DNA of 64,000 bases from Georgenia soli (GCF_002563695.1 NZ_PDJI01000004.1:3100001-3164000); one strand, 5' to 3'. Shown: positions 52,857 through 64,000, numbered from the stretch's first letter. Notes: a model not told the origin generated them from the letters alone. Numbers and translations: made by a program.

Positions 52857-54152
52857 GTGAGCAGCGCTGCGGAGGTCGCGACGGCAACGGTGGTCGGCAC
52901 GATGACGCCCGGGCAGGCGAGACGCACGGCCGTCGCCGCCCAGGGCCTCGACCGGCCGCGCCCGGCACCCGGGACCGCCACGATGGCTCACCTGCAGCGG
53001 GTGATCGACCGGATCGGGCTGCTGCAGATCGACTCGGTCAACGTCCTGGCCCGCGCGCACCTGCTGCCCGTGTTCTCCCGCCTCGGCCCGTACGACACCG
53101 CGCTGCTGGACCGGGCGAGCGGCCGGGCACCGCGCCGGCTCGTGGAGTACTGGGCGCACGAGGCGTCCTACGTGCCGCCGCGCACCTACCAGCTGCTGCG
53201 CTGGCGCATGGAGCAGCATCGCGAGCGAGGCCACTGGGGGCGCGAGCTCTCGCACCAACCGGGACTGGTGGAGGCCGTCCGGGACCTGGTCGCGGAGCAC
53301 GGTCCCGTGACCGCGAGGGAGCTGCACACCCTGCTCGGTCACGAGCGGGGCCGCAAGGAGCACTGGGGCTGGAACTGGACCCCCGCCAAGCACGCCCTTG
53401 AGCACCTGTTCGAGATCGGCGAGGTGGCGGCCGCCGGGCGCAGCTCGCAGTTCGAGCGTGCCTACGACCTGACCGAGCGGGTGCTGCCGCCCGAGGTGCT
53501 CGCCTCCCCGGTGCCGGAGCGGTCCGACGCCGTCCGGGAGCTGGTGCGCATCGCCGCCCGGGCGCACGGGGTCGCGACGCTGCGGTGCCTCGCCGACTAC
53601 TTCCGGCTCCGCAGCGACGCCACGGCGCGCGCGGTCGCCGAGCTGGTGGAGGAGGGGACGTTGCTGCCGGTGCGGGTCACGGGTCTTGACCGGGCGGCCT
53701 ACCTGCACGCGGACGCACGGGTGCCGCGCCGGACCACCGCCCGGGCGCTGCTGGCCCCGTTCGACCCGCTCGTCTTCGAGCGTCGGCGCCTCCTGGACCT
53801 GTGGGGGATGCACTACCGGATCGAGATCTACACGCCCCGGGCCAGGCGCACGCACGGCTACTACGTGCTGCCGTTCCTGCTGGGCGAGCACCTGGTCGCG
53901 CGGGTGGACCTCAAGGCGGACCGGGGCGGCGGCGTCCTGCGGGTCCGGGCCGCCCACGCCGAGTCGCCGGGCGACGTGCCGGGGCTGGTGCGGAGCGGGT
54001 CGGCGGCGTGGCCCACGGCGGACGACGTCGTCGCCGCCCTGGCGGCCGAGCTCGCGGAGGTCGCGGCATGGCTGGGACTTGACGACGTCGTCGTCGACGA
54101 GGACGCCGGCGGGGACCTGGCGGGGGAGCTGGCCCGGCGGACGCCGGGCTGA
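52857..54152 (+). CDS. YcaQ-like interstrand-crosslink DNA glycosylase
   Basis: The 431-residue protein is a winged-helix HTH_42 protein. It has Q57-I-D59 in [15 protein letters not shown], the QxD catalytic motif of YcaQ (AlkX) rather than the QxQ of AlkZ, and later [17 protein letters not shown] and [23 protein letters not shown]. YcaQ unhooks DNA interstrand crosslinks. Start GTG 52857 is supported by the CAGGAT -10-like site 7 bases upstream; ATG 52848 is an alternative giving 434 residues. It follows the UdgX gene, forming a DNA-repair neighbourhood before secA. Confidence 0.85.
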   Translation: MSSAAEVATATVVGTMTPGQARRTAVAAQGLDRPRPAPGTATMAHLQRVIDRIGLLQIDSVNVLARAHLLPVFSRLGPYDTALLDRASGRAPRRLVEYWAHEASYVPPRTYQLLRWRMEQHRERGHWGRELSHQPGLVEAVRDLVAEHGPVTARELHTLLGHERGRKEHWGWNWTPAKHALEHLFEIGEVAAAGRSSQFERAYDLTERVLPPEVLASPVPERSDAVRELVRIAARAHGVATLRCLADYFRLRSDATARAVAELVEEGTLLPVRVTGLDRAAYLHADARVPRRTTARALLAPFDPLVFERRRLLDLWGMHYRIEIYTPRARRTHGYYVLPFLLGEHLVARVDLKADRGGGVLRVRAAHAESPGDVPGLVRSGSAAWPTADDVVAALAAELAEVAAWLGLDDVVVDEDAGGDLAGELARRTPG

Positions 54153-54294
54153 GCCCCGGTTTCGTGCTCGGCTCGTCCGCAGGCTGCGCGCGGGCCGAAG
54201 GCCGGTGCGCCTACCATGGTGCCGGGTGCGCCCTGCCGTGGGCGGCCCCGCCGAGGTGGACGCCCCGGCGGAGACGAACGATCAGGAGTGCTGC

Positions 54295-57114
<2,820 letters not shown>

Positions 57115-57124
57115 GCCGGTGACC

Positions 57125-57175
57125 GGACGGCGAGGGGCCCGATCCTGCACACGCAGGGCGGGCCCTTCGTCGTCC
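57125..57175 (+). terminator. Long hairpin terminator after secA
   Basis: Arms 57125-57141 and 57159-57175 pair over 17 bp with two G-U pairs; CCTGC/GCAGG (57144-57157) adds an inner stem. It starts 11 bases after the secA stop, so it should end the transcript before the luciferase-like gene. Confidence 0.75.
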
Positions 57176-57225
57176 CTCCGGGTTGTGGGCAGGACCACAT
57201 CGCGGTGGCATGGAGGTGGAATAGA

Positions 57226-57235
57226 GACCTAGGTC
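57226..57235. promoter_or_regulatory. Palindrome upstream of the LLM/FMN reductase pair
   Basis: GACCTAGGTC is a perfect 10-bp palindrome 52 bases before the start of the monooxygenase gene, within an A/T-richer stretch. Its symmetry suits a MarR- or TetR-type site. No such regulator is adjacent. Confidence 0.3.
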
Positions 57236-57287
57236 CTGCTGTTGGCACCGGTGTACATGCAAATGCATCGATCTTGAGGGGCTCATC

Positions 57288-58475
57288 ATGCAGTTCGGAA
57301 TCTTCACGGTCAGTGATGTCACGACCGACCCGACGACCGGCCGGACGCCGGACGACACGGAGCGGGTGCGGGCGATCCTGAAGATCGCGCAGCACGCGGA
57401 CCAGGCGGGACTGGACGTCTTCGCCACCGGTGAGCACCACAACCCGCCGTTCGTGGCGTCCTCGCCCACGACGATGCTCGGTTACCTGGCCGGGACGACG
57501 AAGAACATCGTCCTGTCGACGTCGACCACGCTGATCACCACCAACGACCCGGTGAAGATCGCCGAGGACTACGCGATGCTCCAGGTGATCTCCGACGGGC
57601 GGATGGACCTGATGATGGGCCGCGGCAACACCGGGCCCGTCTACCCCTGGTTCGGGAAGGACATCCGGCAGGGCATCAACCTCGCGATCGAGAACTACGC
57701 GCTGCTGCGCCGCCTGTGGGAGGAGGAGGTGGTGAACTGGCAGGGCAAGTTCCGCACGCCGCTGCAGGGCTTCACCGCGACCCCCCGCCCGCTGGACGGG
57801 GTGCCGCCGTTCGTGTGGCACGGCTCCATCCGGTCCCCGGAGATCGCCGAGCAGGCCGCCTACTACGGCGACGGTTTCTTCCACAACAACATCTTCTGGC
57901 CGATCTCGCACACCACCCGGATGGTCAACTACTACCGCCAGCGCTTCGAGCACTACGGCCACGGCACGGCGGACCAGGCGATCGTCGGGCTCGGCGGGCA
58001 GTTCTTCGCCCGGAAGAACTCCCAGGACGCCAAGCGCGAGTTCCGCCCGTACTTCGACAACGCGCCGGTCTACGGGCACGGGCCGTCGATGGAGGAGTTC
58101 ACCGCGGAGACGCCTCTCACGGTCGGCTCGCCGCAGGAGATCATCGACCGCTACGCGACGATGCGCGAGCACGTGGGGGACTACCAGCGCCAGCTGTTCC
58201 TCATCGACCACGCCGGTCTCCCGCTGAAGACGGTGCTGGAGCAGATCGACATCCTGGCCGAGGAGATCGTGCCGGCCCTGCGCAAGGAGAACGAGTCCAA
58301 GCGTCCGGCGCACGTGCCGTCGAACGCGCCCAGCCACGCCGAGCGTGTCGCCAAGGCTCGCGAGGCCGGCAAGGTCACCGGCGGCCACGTCGCAGGTCAG
58401 GACAGGTGGACGGGCAGCACGGCCGAGGACGACGCCGCCGCGGCGGCTGCCAAGGGTGCGGCGTTCGGGCTCTGA
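57288..58475 (+). CDS. LLM-class flavin monooxygenase (CE1758-type)
   Basis: The 395-residue luciferase-like protein has QFGIFTVSDVTTDPTTGRTP at the start, the ATGEHHNPPFVASSP active-site region, TTLITTNDPVKIAEDYAMLQ and WGGR-like MDLMMGRGNTGPVYPWFG. It matches the CE1758 subfamily, which is paired with an FMN reductase of the CE1759 type, encoded next. FMNH2 from the partner probably feeds this oxygenase. The substrate is unknown. The upstream palindrome at 57226 may control the pair. Confidence 0.85.
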   Translation: MQFGIFTVSDVTTDPTTGRTPDDTERVRAILKIAQHADQAGLDVFATGEHHNPPFVASSPTTMLGYLAGTTKNIVLSTSTTLITTNDPVKIAEDYAMLQVISDGRMDLMMGRGNTGPVYPWFGKDIRQGINLAIENYALLRRLWEEEVVNWQGKFRTPLQGFTATPRPLDGVPPFVWHGSIRSPEIAEQAAYYGDGFFHNNIFWPISHTTRMVNYYRQRFEHYGHGTADQAIVGLGGQFFARKNSQDAKREFRPYFDNAPVYGHGPSMEEFTAETPLTVGSPQEIIDRYATMREHVGDYQRQLFLIDHAGLPLKTVLEQIDILAEEIVPALRKENESKRPAHVPSNAPSHAERVAKAREAGKVTGGHVAGQDRWTGSTAEDDAAAAAAKGAAFGL

Positions 58476-58541
58476 GCCGCCGACAAGACGGCGGCCGGCG
58501 CCGCCACAGGCAGAGAAGACTTTCGGAACTGAGGAGAACAC

Positions 58542-59159
58542 ATGAGTGAGCGGACCATCGTGGCCGTCTCGGCCGGGCTGGGGCAGCCCTCGTCCACCCG
58601 GCTGCTGGCCGACCGGCTGTCCGAGGCCGCGGTCGCCGAGCTGCAGGCCAGGGGCGTGGGAGCCACCGTGGAGAACGTCGAGCTGCGCGACGTGGCCCAC
58701 GAGATCGTCAACGCCATGCTGACCGGCTTCCCCACCGGTGCGTTGCGCGAGGTGATGGAGAAGGTGACAGGCGCCGACGGGCTCGTGCTCGTCACCCCGT
58801 TGTTCACCACGACCTACTCGGGGCTCTTCAAGTCCTTCGTCGACATCCTCGACAAGGACTCCCTGACGGACATGCCGGTCCTGCTCGGCGCGACCGGGGG
58901 CACCCCGCGCCACTCCCTGGCGCTGGAGTACTCCATGCGGCCGCTGATGACCTACCTTCGTGCTGACGTCGTCACCACCTCGGTCTTCGCCGCCACCGAC
59001 GACTGGGCCGGGGAGGCCGACACGGTCAACCCGCTGCCGTCGCGCATCCGCCGGGCGGGCCGTGAGCTCGCGGAGAAGGTCGCGGCGCGGCAGAACGCCG
59101 GACCGGCGGACCTCTACGAGGACGTCCCGACGTTCGACCAGATGTTCAACGGGCGCTGA
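58542..59159 (+). CDS. FMN reductase partner of the LLM enzyme (CE1759-type)
   Basis: The 205-residue flavodoxin-like NAD(P)H:FMN reductase has the flavin phosphate loop VSAGLGQPSSTR, the LVLVTPLFTTTYSGLFKSF segment and LLGATGGTPRHSLALEYSM. It lies 66 bases after the monooxygenase with its own GAGGAG ribosome site. The two form a two-component flavin monooxygenase system. Convergent hairpins follow (59163, 59208). Confidence 0.87.
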   Translation: MSERTIVAVSAGLGQPSSTRLLADRLSEAAVAELQARGVGATVENVELRDVAHEIVNAMLTGFPTGALREVMEKVTGADGLVLVTPLFTTTYSGLFKSFVDILDKDSLTDMPVLLGATGGTPRHSLALEYSMRPLMTYLRADVVTTSVFAATDDWAGEADTVNPLPSRIRRAGRELAEKVAARQNAGPADLYEDVPTFDQMFNGR

Positions 59160-59162
59160 GGG

Positions 59163-59233
59163 CAGACCTGTCCAGGTCTGACCGGCGGTCGGCGCTCCTG
59201 CGCCGGAGGCCACACTCCTGAAGGGGTGTGGCC
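59163..59233. terminator. Twin hairpins between convergent genes
   Basis: CAGACCTG-TC-CAGGTCTG (59163-59180) is a perfect 8-bp stem, and GGCCACAC (59208-59215) pairs with GTGTGGCC (59226-59233). They lie between the FMN reductase gene and the convergent Rv3235-family gene and can end transcripts from both sides. Confidence 0.55.
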
Positions 59234-59275
59234 CTCGGTGTCCCCCGGACCCGTTGCCCGTGACGGTGCCGGTGA

Positions 59276-59806
59276 TCAGCCGATCTCCAGGGCCGTCGCG
59301 CGCCAGCGGCCGCGATGGACCTCGAGCCGGACCGCGGCCGCCCGCAGGTGGTTGCCGTCGTGCACGACCACAGACGCCTCGACGACGCCGGGGACCACGC
59401 GGCAGACGTGCACCCGCCGGACCGCCGCCCGTCGGGCAACCGCAGGGCGGCCGAGGATGCGGACCGCCAGGCCGGCGCGTCGGGCGAGCGACTCGTAGAG
59501 CTCGGCGGACAGCCAGCGGGCCAGCTGCGCCGGGGGGCGGATCCCGCACAGCGCCTCGACCGCCGACCGGACCAGGGCGCCCGCCCACTGCCCGGGATCG
59601 GGGAGCAGGTCCTCGTCCACGTCGGGGTCAACTCGCTCCAGGTCTCTGGCGCACGGCGTGGCGGCGGGCCCGGCGAAGCGCACGCGGTCCCAGGGGTTGG
59701 CCAGCGACGTCCTCGGCGTCCCGTCCGTTCCGGGCCCCTGGGCCCGTCTGACTCCGGGCCGGGTCCCGCCCGGGACAGGTGGGCGGGTCAGGGTGGTCAC
59801 GCTCAT
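59276..59806 (-). CDS. Rv3235-family protein
   Basis: The 176-residue protein matches the Rv3235 family: basic N-terminus, AGALVRSAVEALCGIRPPAQLARWLSAELYESL, and a C-terminal strand pattern (RRVHVCRVVPGVVEASVVV). It is found near secA and mtrAB in actinobacteria, and its function is unknown. It overlaps the end of the LysM gene (ATGA), which lies upstream in the same operon. Confidence 0.8.
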   Translation of the reverse strand: MSVTTLTRPPVPGGTRPGVRRAQGPGTDGTPRTSLANPWDRVRFAGPAATPCARDLERVDPDVDEDLLPDPGQWAGALVRSAVEALCGIRPPAQLARWLSAELYESLARRAGLAVRILGRPAVARRAAVRRVHVCRVVPGVVEASVVVHDGNHLRAAAVRLEVHRGRWRATALEIG

Positions 59807-60834
59807 GATGCCTCCTCATCGGGGACGTGCAGCAGCTGGCCGGGATGGATCAGGTGGGGGTCGGGGCCCACGTCGGAGCGGTTCGCGGCGTACCAGCGGG
59901 GCCAGGCCAGGGCGACGTCGGCGTCCGCCGGTGCCGGGCCGAGATGCGCCTCGGCGATCGACCACAGCGAGTCGCCGGGCTGGACCAGGTACGTCGACCG
60001 TTGCCCGCCCGAGGCGCTGCCTGCGGACGGGCTGCCTGCGGACGGGCTGCCCGTGGAGGGGCTGCCCTCGGAGGGGCCACCGGCTGAGGGGTCTGAGGGG
60101 GCCTGTCCTGCCGCAGGCGGTGCGAGTGCGGGGGTGGTGGCTCGCTCCGCCGTCGTCGGAGCGGAGGTGCCGCGGGGAGCGGCATGTGCGGACGGCGAGT
60201 CCCGGCCGGACCGTGCTGACGGTTCCGCGGTCGCCGAGGTCCGTGCCGCGGGCTCCTCGGTCGTCGCCGCCAGTGGCGGTGGCGCCGTGGTCGGCGGGGA
60301 GGTGCTCGCCGGGGAAGGACTGGTCTCTCCGCCGGCCGGCCCGTCCGCCGTCGTGCGAATCGCCGCGCCGAGCTGCGCTCCGACCGGAGGGGGTGTCGAA
60401 GGGGTGCTCGCCCCCCAGCCGAGATCCTGGGGCAGCGGCGCCTCGTGCGCCGACTGGGCGGCACCGGCCGCGCCGACGGACAGGCTGAGGCTCGCGCCCG
60501 CCGCCATCGTGGAGAGCAGGGTTCGCCGCAGAAGGGGAAATCCCCACCGGCGGACGGCGCGTTCGAGGCCGGCGGTACCAGCTCCGACCGTTCGCGCGAG
60601 GAGGGCGGCGACGACCGCGGTGCACGTGGCGAAGTACCAGGCTGCGGCGGCGCAACCCGCCCAGAGCAGCAGCACGGACACGACGTCGGCGAGGTCGCCG
60701 ACGTCGACGGCACCGGTCGAGAGAACCTTTCCGGCCGCGAGGGCCCGTGCGGCGAGCCACGCTCCGAGGGGACCTGTGACCGCCAGGCCGACCGCCGGCC
60801 CGAGCGTCGGGTGTCGTCTCTCCGCAACCGCCAT
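59803..60834 (-). CDS. LysM-domain membrane protein
   Basis: The 343-residue protein has N-terminal membrane helices (about 15-35, 45-75, 100-125), a Thr/Pro/Ser-rich wall-spanning region (about 130-285), and a C-terminal LysM domain (TYLVQPGDSLWSIAEAHLG). It likely binds peptidoglycan while anchored in the membrane. The start ATG 60834 has a good AAGGGGGA ribosome site. The repeat at 60859 is directly upstream. It starts the two-gene minus-strand operon. Confidence 0.8.
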   Translation of the reverse strand: MAVAERRHPTLGPAVGLAVTGPLGAWLAARALAAGKVLSTGAVDVGDLADVVSVLLLWAGCAAAAWYFATCTAVVAALLARTVGAGTAGLERAVRRWGFPLLRRTLLSTMAAGASLSLSVGAAGAAQSAHEAPLPQDLGWGASTPSTPPPVGAQLGAAIRTTADGPAGGETSPSPASTSPPTTAPPPLAATTEEPAARTSATAEPSARSGRDSPSAHAAPRGTSAPTTAERATTPALAPPAAGQAPSDPSAGGPSEGSPSTGSPSAGSPSAGSASGGQRSTYLVQPGDSLWSIAEAHLGPAPADADVALAWPRWYAANRSDVGPDPHLIHPGQLLHVPDEEAS

Positions 60835-60858
60835 GCCATCCCCCTTGATGCCTGATCG

Positions 60859-60878
60859 TGCAGTTTGATGCAGTTTGA
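60859..60878. repeat. Tandem 10-bp direct repeat upstream of the LysM gene
   Basis: TGCAGTTTGA occurs twice without a gap (60859-60868, 60869-60878), 25 bases upstream of the LysM start. Such direct repeats are typical of MerR/BldC-like binding sites, and a BldC-like protein is encoded at 61590-61802. Confidence 0.5.
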
Positions 60879-61050
60879 GATGTGGTGACGTAGGTCTATC
60901 GGAGGTCATCAGTTCTGTAAACCCCCGGGCGCCGGCCCTGTGGACTGCTCGGTGCCCGCTCGACGAGGTGGGAACCACTGACGCCGACGCGGACGACCGC
61001 CGGCGCGGACGACCCGCCGGCGGCGATTCCGGCGGTGCGCCGGAGTCCCG

Positions 61051-61056
61051 TACCGT
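61051..61056 (+). promoter_or_regulatory. -10 hexamer before the 172-aa gene
   Basis: TACCGT lies 6 bases before ATG 61063, a TAnnnT -10 placed for a leaderless transcript. Confidence 0.45.
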
Positions 61057-61062
61057 GCGCAC

Positions 61063-61581
61063 ATGCGGTGGGAAGCGCTGTTCGAGGACCTGCAGGCGCA
61101 GCTTGAGGCGGCGGAACGCGCGGAGGACGACGAGCTCGTCGCCGAGCTCACCGAGGCGGAGATGGGCGGGACCACGCTCGCCGACCGTCTCCGGGCACGC
61201 CTCGGCGCAGACGTCCGGCTACGTCTGCGGTCCGGGATCGACGTGACGGGCACGGTGCTGGACGCGGCGCCCCAGTGGCTGCTCGTCGGGGACCCGCAGG
61301 AGCGCCGTCACCTCGTACCGACGGAGGCCGTCCAGGCGGCCTGGCCGCTCGGGCCGGTGGCGCCCGAGGCCGGCACGGTCGAGAAGCACCTGCGCATCAC
61401 CCACGCGCTCCGGGCGCTGGCCCGCGAGGGCGCGCGCGTGCGCGTCCGGTGCGACGCCGGCGACTACACCGGGTGGCTCACCCGCGTGGGGGCCGACCAT
61501 GTGGACGTGCGCCCCGAACCGCCGGCGCCGGCGACGGTCACCGTGGCCCTCGCCGCGGTCGTCCTCGTCAGCACGCTCTGA
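61063..61581 (+). CDS. Conserved actinobacterial protein of unknown function
   Basis: The 172-residue protein has an N-terminal helical, charged region (FEDLQAQLEAAERAEDDELV) and two strand-rich parts (VRLRLRSGIDVTGTVLDAAPQWLLVGD; RVRVRCDAGDYTGWLTRVGADHVDV) that look like Sm-like or PRC-type barrels. It has no catalytic motif. It is transcribed from its own leaderless -10 and converges with the HTH gene. The function is unknown. Confidence 0.65.
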   Translation: MRWEALFEDLQAQLEAAERAEDDELVAELTEAEMGGTTLADRLRARLGADVRLRLRSGIDVTGTVLDAAPQWLLVGDPQERRHLVPTEAVQAAWPLGPVAPEAGTVEKHLRITHALRALAREGARVRVRCDAGDYTGWLTRVGADHVDVRPEPPAPATVTVALAAVVLVSTL

Positions 61582-61589
61582 CAGCCGGC

Positions 61590-61802
61590 CTACGACCGCT
61601 GCTCGGCCTCGATCCGCGCACGCGTGCGGGCGTACTGCTCCTGGATGTACTCCTCGAGCGCCGAGGACTCCACACGCCACTGGTTGCGGCCACCGACCTG
61701 GATGGCGCGCAGCTCGCCCGAGCGCACGAGCACGCGGACCTGTGCGACGGAGACCGCCAGCTCCTCGGCCACGTCCGCAAGGGTCAGGAATCGCTGCGCC
61801 AT
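61590..61802 (-). CDS. BldC/AlpA-like helix-turn-helix protein
   Basis: The 70-residue protein is almost entirely an excisionase/MerR-type HTH: FLTLADVAEELAVSVAQVRVLVRSGELRAIQVGGRNQWRVE. It resembles BldC, a developmental regulator that binds tandem direct repeats. Its start ATG is at 61802. The 10-bp direct repeats at 60859 are a candidate target. It converges with the 172-aa gene. Confidence 0.85.
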   Translation of the reverse strand: MAQRFLTLADVAEELAVSVAQVRVLVRSGELRAIQVGGRNQWRVESSALEEYIQEQYARTRARIEAEQRS

Positions 61803-61923
61803 GGCCACATCATCGCACCAGGTCCGTGGGGAAGCGGCGGCACCGTGGGCACCTGTGGACGGAGAACTCCGGCAATATGCTGCCCGGGGCACGATGAGGC
61901 CCGTGAGCAAGCAGGGGGCGTGG

Positions 61924-62616
61924 ATGAACACGGAAGAGCTGCCGCAGGCGCGCAGGCTGCGCCGACCCACCTGGCGCGACCCGCGACTCGGCGTGGGGAT
62001 CCTCCTCGTCGCCGCCTCGGTGGCGCTCGGCACCTGGGCCGTGCGCGACGCCGCGGCCACCGTCGAGGTGTACGCCGCGCGCGACGCGCTCACCCCGGGC
62101 GACGTGGTCGACACGGAGTCGCTGGCCGTCCGTGAGGTGCGGCTCGGTGACGACGAGGCTCTCTACCACCTCGTCGCCGACGGCCTGCCCGACGGCGCTG
62201 TCGTCACCCGCACCGTGGGTGCCGGTGAGCTGGTGCCCCGTTCCGCAGTCGGGGAGGCGGGTGCCGTCGACCTGCGTCCCGTCGTCGTCCCGCTCGGCCT
62301 CGCCGTCCCGGCCGACCTGGGGCCGGGGACCGTGGTGGACCTCTGGCTCTCCCCTCCGGCCCCGGTGGGAGGGATCGGGCAGGAGGCGGCGGTCCCGGAG
62401 CCGACGCTCGTCGCCGCGGAGCTCGTCGTCGCGGAGGTGGCGCGGGACGACTCTGTGCTCAGCGGCTCGACGGGGACCTCGGTCGAGCTCCTGGTCCCGA
62501 GGCTCGACCTGCCCGACGTGCTCGGCGCACTCTCCTCCGACGGCCAGCTCGTGGCGGTCCCGACCTTCGTCGGCGCCGACCCCGGCGCGGCCGACGAGCA
62601 GGGCGACGCCGCGTGA
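61924..62616 (+). CDS. SAF-domain (CpaB-like) protein of a second Tad locus
   Basis: The 230-residue protein has an N-terminal helix (LGVGILLVAASVALGTWAV) and a SAF domain (VYAARDALTPGDVVDTESL; GAVVTRTVGAGELVPRSAV) as in CpaB. It starts at ATG 61924, with a G-rich ribosome site 7 bases upstream; GTG 61903 or ATG 61894 are alternatives. It overlaps the CpaE-like gene (GTGA), so it begins a Tad-type set that continues past the window edge. Confidence 0.75.
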   Translation: MNTEELPQARRLRRPTWRDPRLGVGILLVAASVALGTWAVRDAAATVEVYAARDALTPGDVVDTESLAVREVRLGDDEALYHLVADGLPDGAVVTRTVGAGELVPRSAVGEAGAVDLRPVVVPLGLAVPADLGPGTVVDLWLSPPAPVGGIGQEAAVPEPTLVAAELVVAEVARDDSVLSGSTGTSVELLVPRLDLPDVLGALSSDGQLVAVPTFVGADPGAADEQGDAA

Positions 62617-64000
62617 GCGTGGGGGTCCTGATCGCTCTCGACGGGGCCGTCGAGAGCGAGGTCGTGCGGCTGCTCGACGCACCGGGCTCCGGCGTGCGCG
62701 TGGTGCGACGCTGCGCCGACGTGCCGGAGGTGCTCGCTGCCGCCGCGGCAGGGCTCGGGCGCATCGCCGTGCTCGACGCCGAGCTGCCGGGCGTGGACCT
62801 CGCCGTCGTCTCCCGCCTGCGTGCCGCAGGCGTGCGCACCCTGATCGTGACCGCCCCGGACCAGGCGGAGCGCTGCCGCTCGCTGGGCCCAGACGTCGTC
62901 GAGCCGGCGGGTGGGCCGACGGCGCTCGCGGACGCGGTGGTCTCGCTCGCCCGTCGCGGCGATGCACCGCACGACGGCGAGGCGGCGAACGGCCCGCCGG
63001 CCGCCGACAAGGCGGACCGGCGAGCTGCCGCCCGATCGGCGCAGACCGCGGCGGGCGTCGGCGTCGCCTCCGGCGAGAGTGGGACGGCGGCGGACGTGAG
63101 CGCGCGACGGGAGCACGCGGTGCCGGCTCCCGGGTCCACGCCGGACGGACCGCTGCCGGAGGGACTGCTTCGCGACGCGCCGCCACCGGGCCGCCGGGGC
63201 TCGGCCGACGAGAGCGGGACGGGAGCGCCCGGGGCGGTCGCGGACGAGCACCGGCCCGGACGGCTCGTGGTGGTCTGGGGACCGCCCGGCGCGCCGGGGC
63301 GGACGACCCTGGCGGTGACGTTGGCCGCGGAGCTCGCCGCGCTGGCCGGGACCGTGAACCTGATCGACGCGGACACCGAGGCGCCGTCCGTCACGCAGGT
63401 CCTGGGCATCCTCGACGACGCCTCGGCGGTGGCCGCCGTCGCCCGCCAGGCGCTCAACGGCAGGCTCGACCCCACGGTGCTGCGACGGTTGTGCCCGGTC
63501 GTCGACGGGAACATCCATGTCATGACCGGTCTCACCCGTGCGGACAGGTGGCGCGAGCTTCCTTCGGCGGCTCTGGAGGTGGTGTGGGACGTCGCCCGTG
63601 CCTCGGCCCCGTGGACGGTGGTCGACACCGGGGCGACCCTGGACGGCGATCCCGACGGGAGCTACGGGCCCCGGCGTCACGAGGCCACGGCGTCCGCCCT
63701 GGCGGCGGCGGACGTCGTCGTGGTCGTCGGTGCCGGCGAGCCGGTCGGCATGCGCCGGCTCGTCATGGCGCTCGGCGAGCTGGCCGACGCCGAGCTGCTG
63801 GGGCCGGGCACGACCCGCACCGTGGTGGTGAACCGGGTCCGTGCCTCGGCGGCGGGTCCGTCACCGTCCCGGTCGGTGCACGAGGCGCTCGCCCGGTTCG
63901 CGGGGGTCGGCGACGCCGTTCTCGTCCCGGACGACCGGCCCGCGCTGGACAGGGCCTTCCTGCAGGGCAGGACGCTGACGCAGGTCGCCCCGGCGTCACC
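62613..64000 (+). CDS. CpaE-like ATPase, partial (runs off window)
   Basis: The frame is open from GTG 62613 to the window end, 462 codons. It has an N-terminal receiver-like domain (GVLIALDG; AVLDAELPGVDLAVV), a long Ala/Gly linker, and a CpaE/MinD-like ATPase with a deviant P-loop VWGPPGAPGRTTLAVT (Arg in place of the usual Lys) and NLIDADTEAPSVTQVLGI. This Arg variant is common in actinobacterial Tad-associated ATPases. It overlaps the SAF gene. Confidence 0.8.
   Translation, partial: MSVGVLIALDGAVESEVVRLLDAPGSGVRVVRRCADVPEVLAAAAAGLGRIAVLDAELPGVDLAVVSRLRAAGVRTLIVTAPDQAERCRSLGPDVVEPAGGPTALADAVVSLARRGDAPHDGEAANGPPAADKADRRAAARSAQTAAGVGVASGESGTAADVSARREHAVPAPGSTPDGPLPEGLLRDAPPPGRRGSADESGTGAPGAVADEHRPGRLVVVWGPPGAPGRTTLAVTLAAELAALAGTVNLIDADTEAPSVTQVLGILDDASAVAAVARQALNGRLDPTVLRRLCPVVDGNIHVMTGLTRADRWRELPSAALEVVWDVARASAPWTVVDTGATLDGDPDGSYGPRRHEATASALAAADVVVVVGAGEPVGMRRLVMALGELADAELLGPGTTRTVVVNRVRASAAGPSPSRSVHEALARFAGVGDAVLVPDDRPALDRAFLQGRTLTQVAPAS

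Noticed and set aside
62613..64000. ParA/MinD-type partitioning ATPase
   Set aside because: The receiver-like N-terminus and the SAF gene overlap indicate a CpaE-like Tad protein instead of a chromosome partition protein.

Overview
The window is chromosomal DNA from a high-GC actinomycete, most likely of the order Micrococcales. The evidence is very GC-rich coding sequence with many GTG starts and start/stop overlaps, together with actinobacterial marker sets: adnA-adnB, mtrA-mtrB-lpqB-comF-hpf-secA, prfB-ftsE-ftsX, an Rv3235-family gene, a mycothiol-dependent-type enzyme and a BldC-like HTH gene. I cannot assign a genus. No rRNA, tRNA or CRISPR array was recognised.

Layout. 1-14.3 kb: a DUF3152 metalloprotease-like protein, the AdnAB helicase-nuclease, a degenerate aminoglycoside-phosphotransferase-like protein, a DUF998 membrane protein, a large class III cyclase/AAA/TPR regulator and a MDMPI-type enzyme. 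14.5-28.7 kb: a Tad (Flp-type) pilus operon (cpaF/tadA, tadB, tadC, flp, tadE-like genes, tadG-like) whose cpaF is cut in two by a 9.3 kb integrated element (about 15157-24478). 28.7-33.3 kb: a coiled-coil protein, a CBU_0592-type membrane protein, a LysR regulator, a luciferase-like oxidoreductase and a Bcr/CflA-type exporter. 33.4-37.8 kb: prfB, ftsE, ftsX and an M23 coiled-coil hydrolase (release factor, then division/cell-wall machinery). 37.8-45.1 kb, minus strand: a polysaccharide deacetylase-like lipoprotein, an Hsp15-like S4 protein, and the MoxR-DUF58-DUF4350-DUF4129 cluster with a membrane protein upstream. 45.3-57.1 kb: mtrAB-lpqB, comF, hpf, DUF72, a UdgX-type uracil-DNA glycosylase, a YcaQ-like crosslink glycosylase and secA. 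57.3-64 kb: a luciferase-like monooxygenase/FMN reductase pair, Rv3235-family and LysM proteins, a small conserved protein, a BldC-like HTH protein, and the start of a second Tad-type locus (SAF/CpaB-like and CpaE-like genes, the latter running off the window).

The most interesting part is the element inside cpaF. It carries a large serine integrase beside its right end, an AEP-like primase/RecA-like ATPase, and a lone HK97-type major capsid protein, with no recognisable portal, terminase, tail or lysis genes. It therefore looks like a phage satellite or a phiRv1-like minimal prophage. At its left end is a lower-GC two-gene cassette: a P-loop ATPase with a C-terminal PD-(D/E)XK-like motif, and a protein with an N-terminal EVE/PUA-like region and a C-terminal NO VEIN (DUF3883) nuclease-like domain. 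This is a strong candidate for an undescribed anti-phage or modification-dependent restriction system. The integration point lies inside the Walker A codons of cpaF; joining the flanks at the shared CAGGCNGG core restores an uninterrupted 410-codon ATPase gene, so excision could restore the pilus motor.
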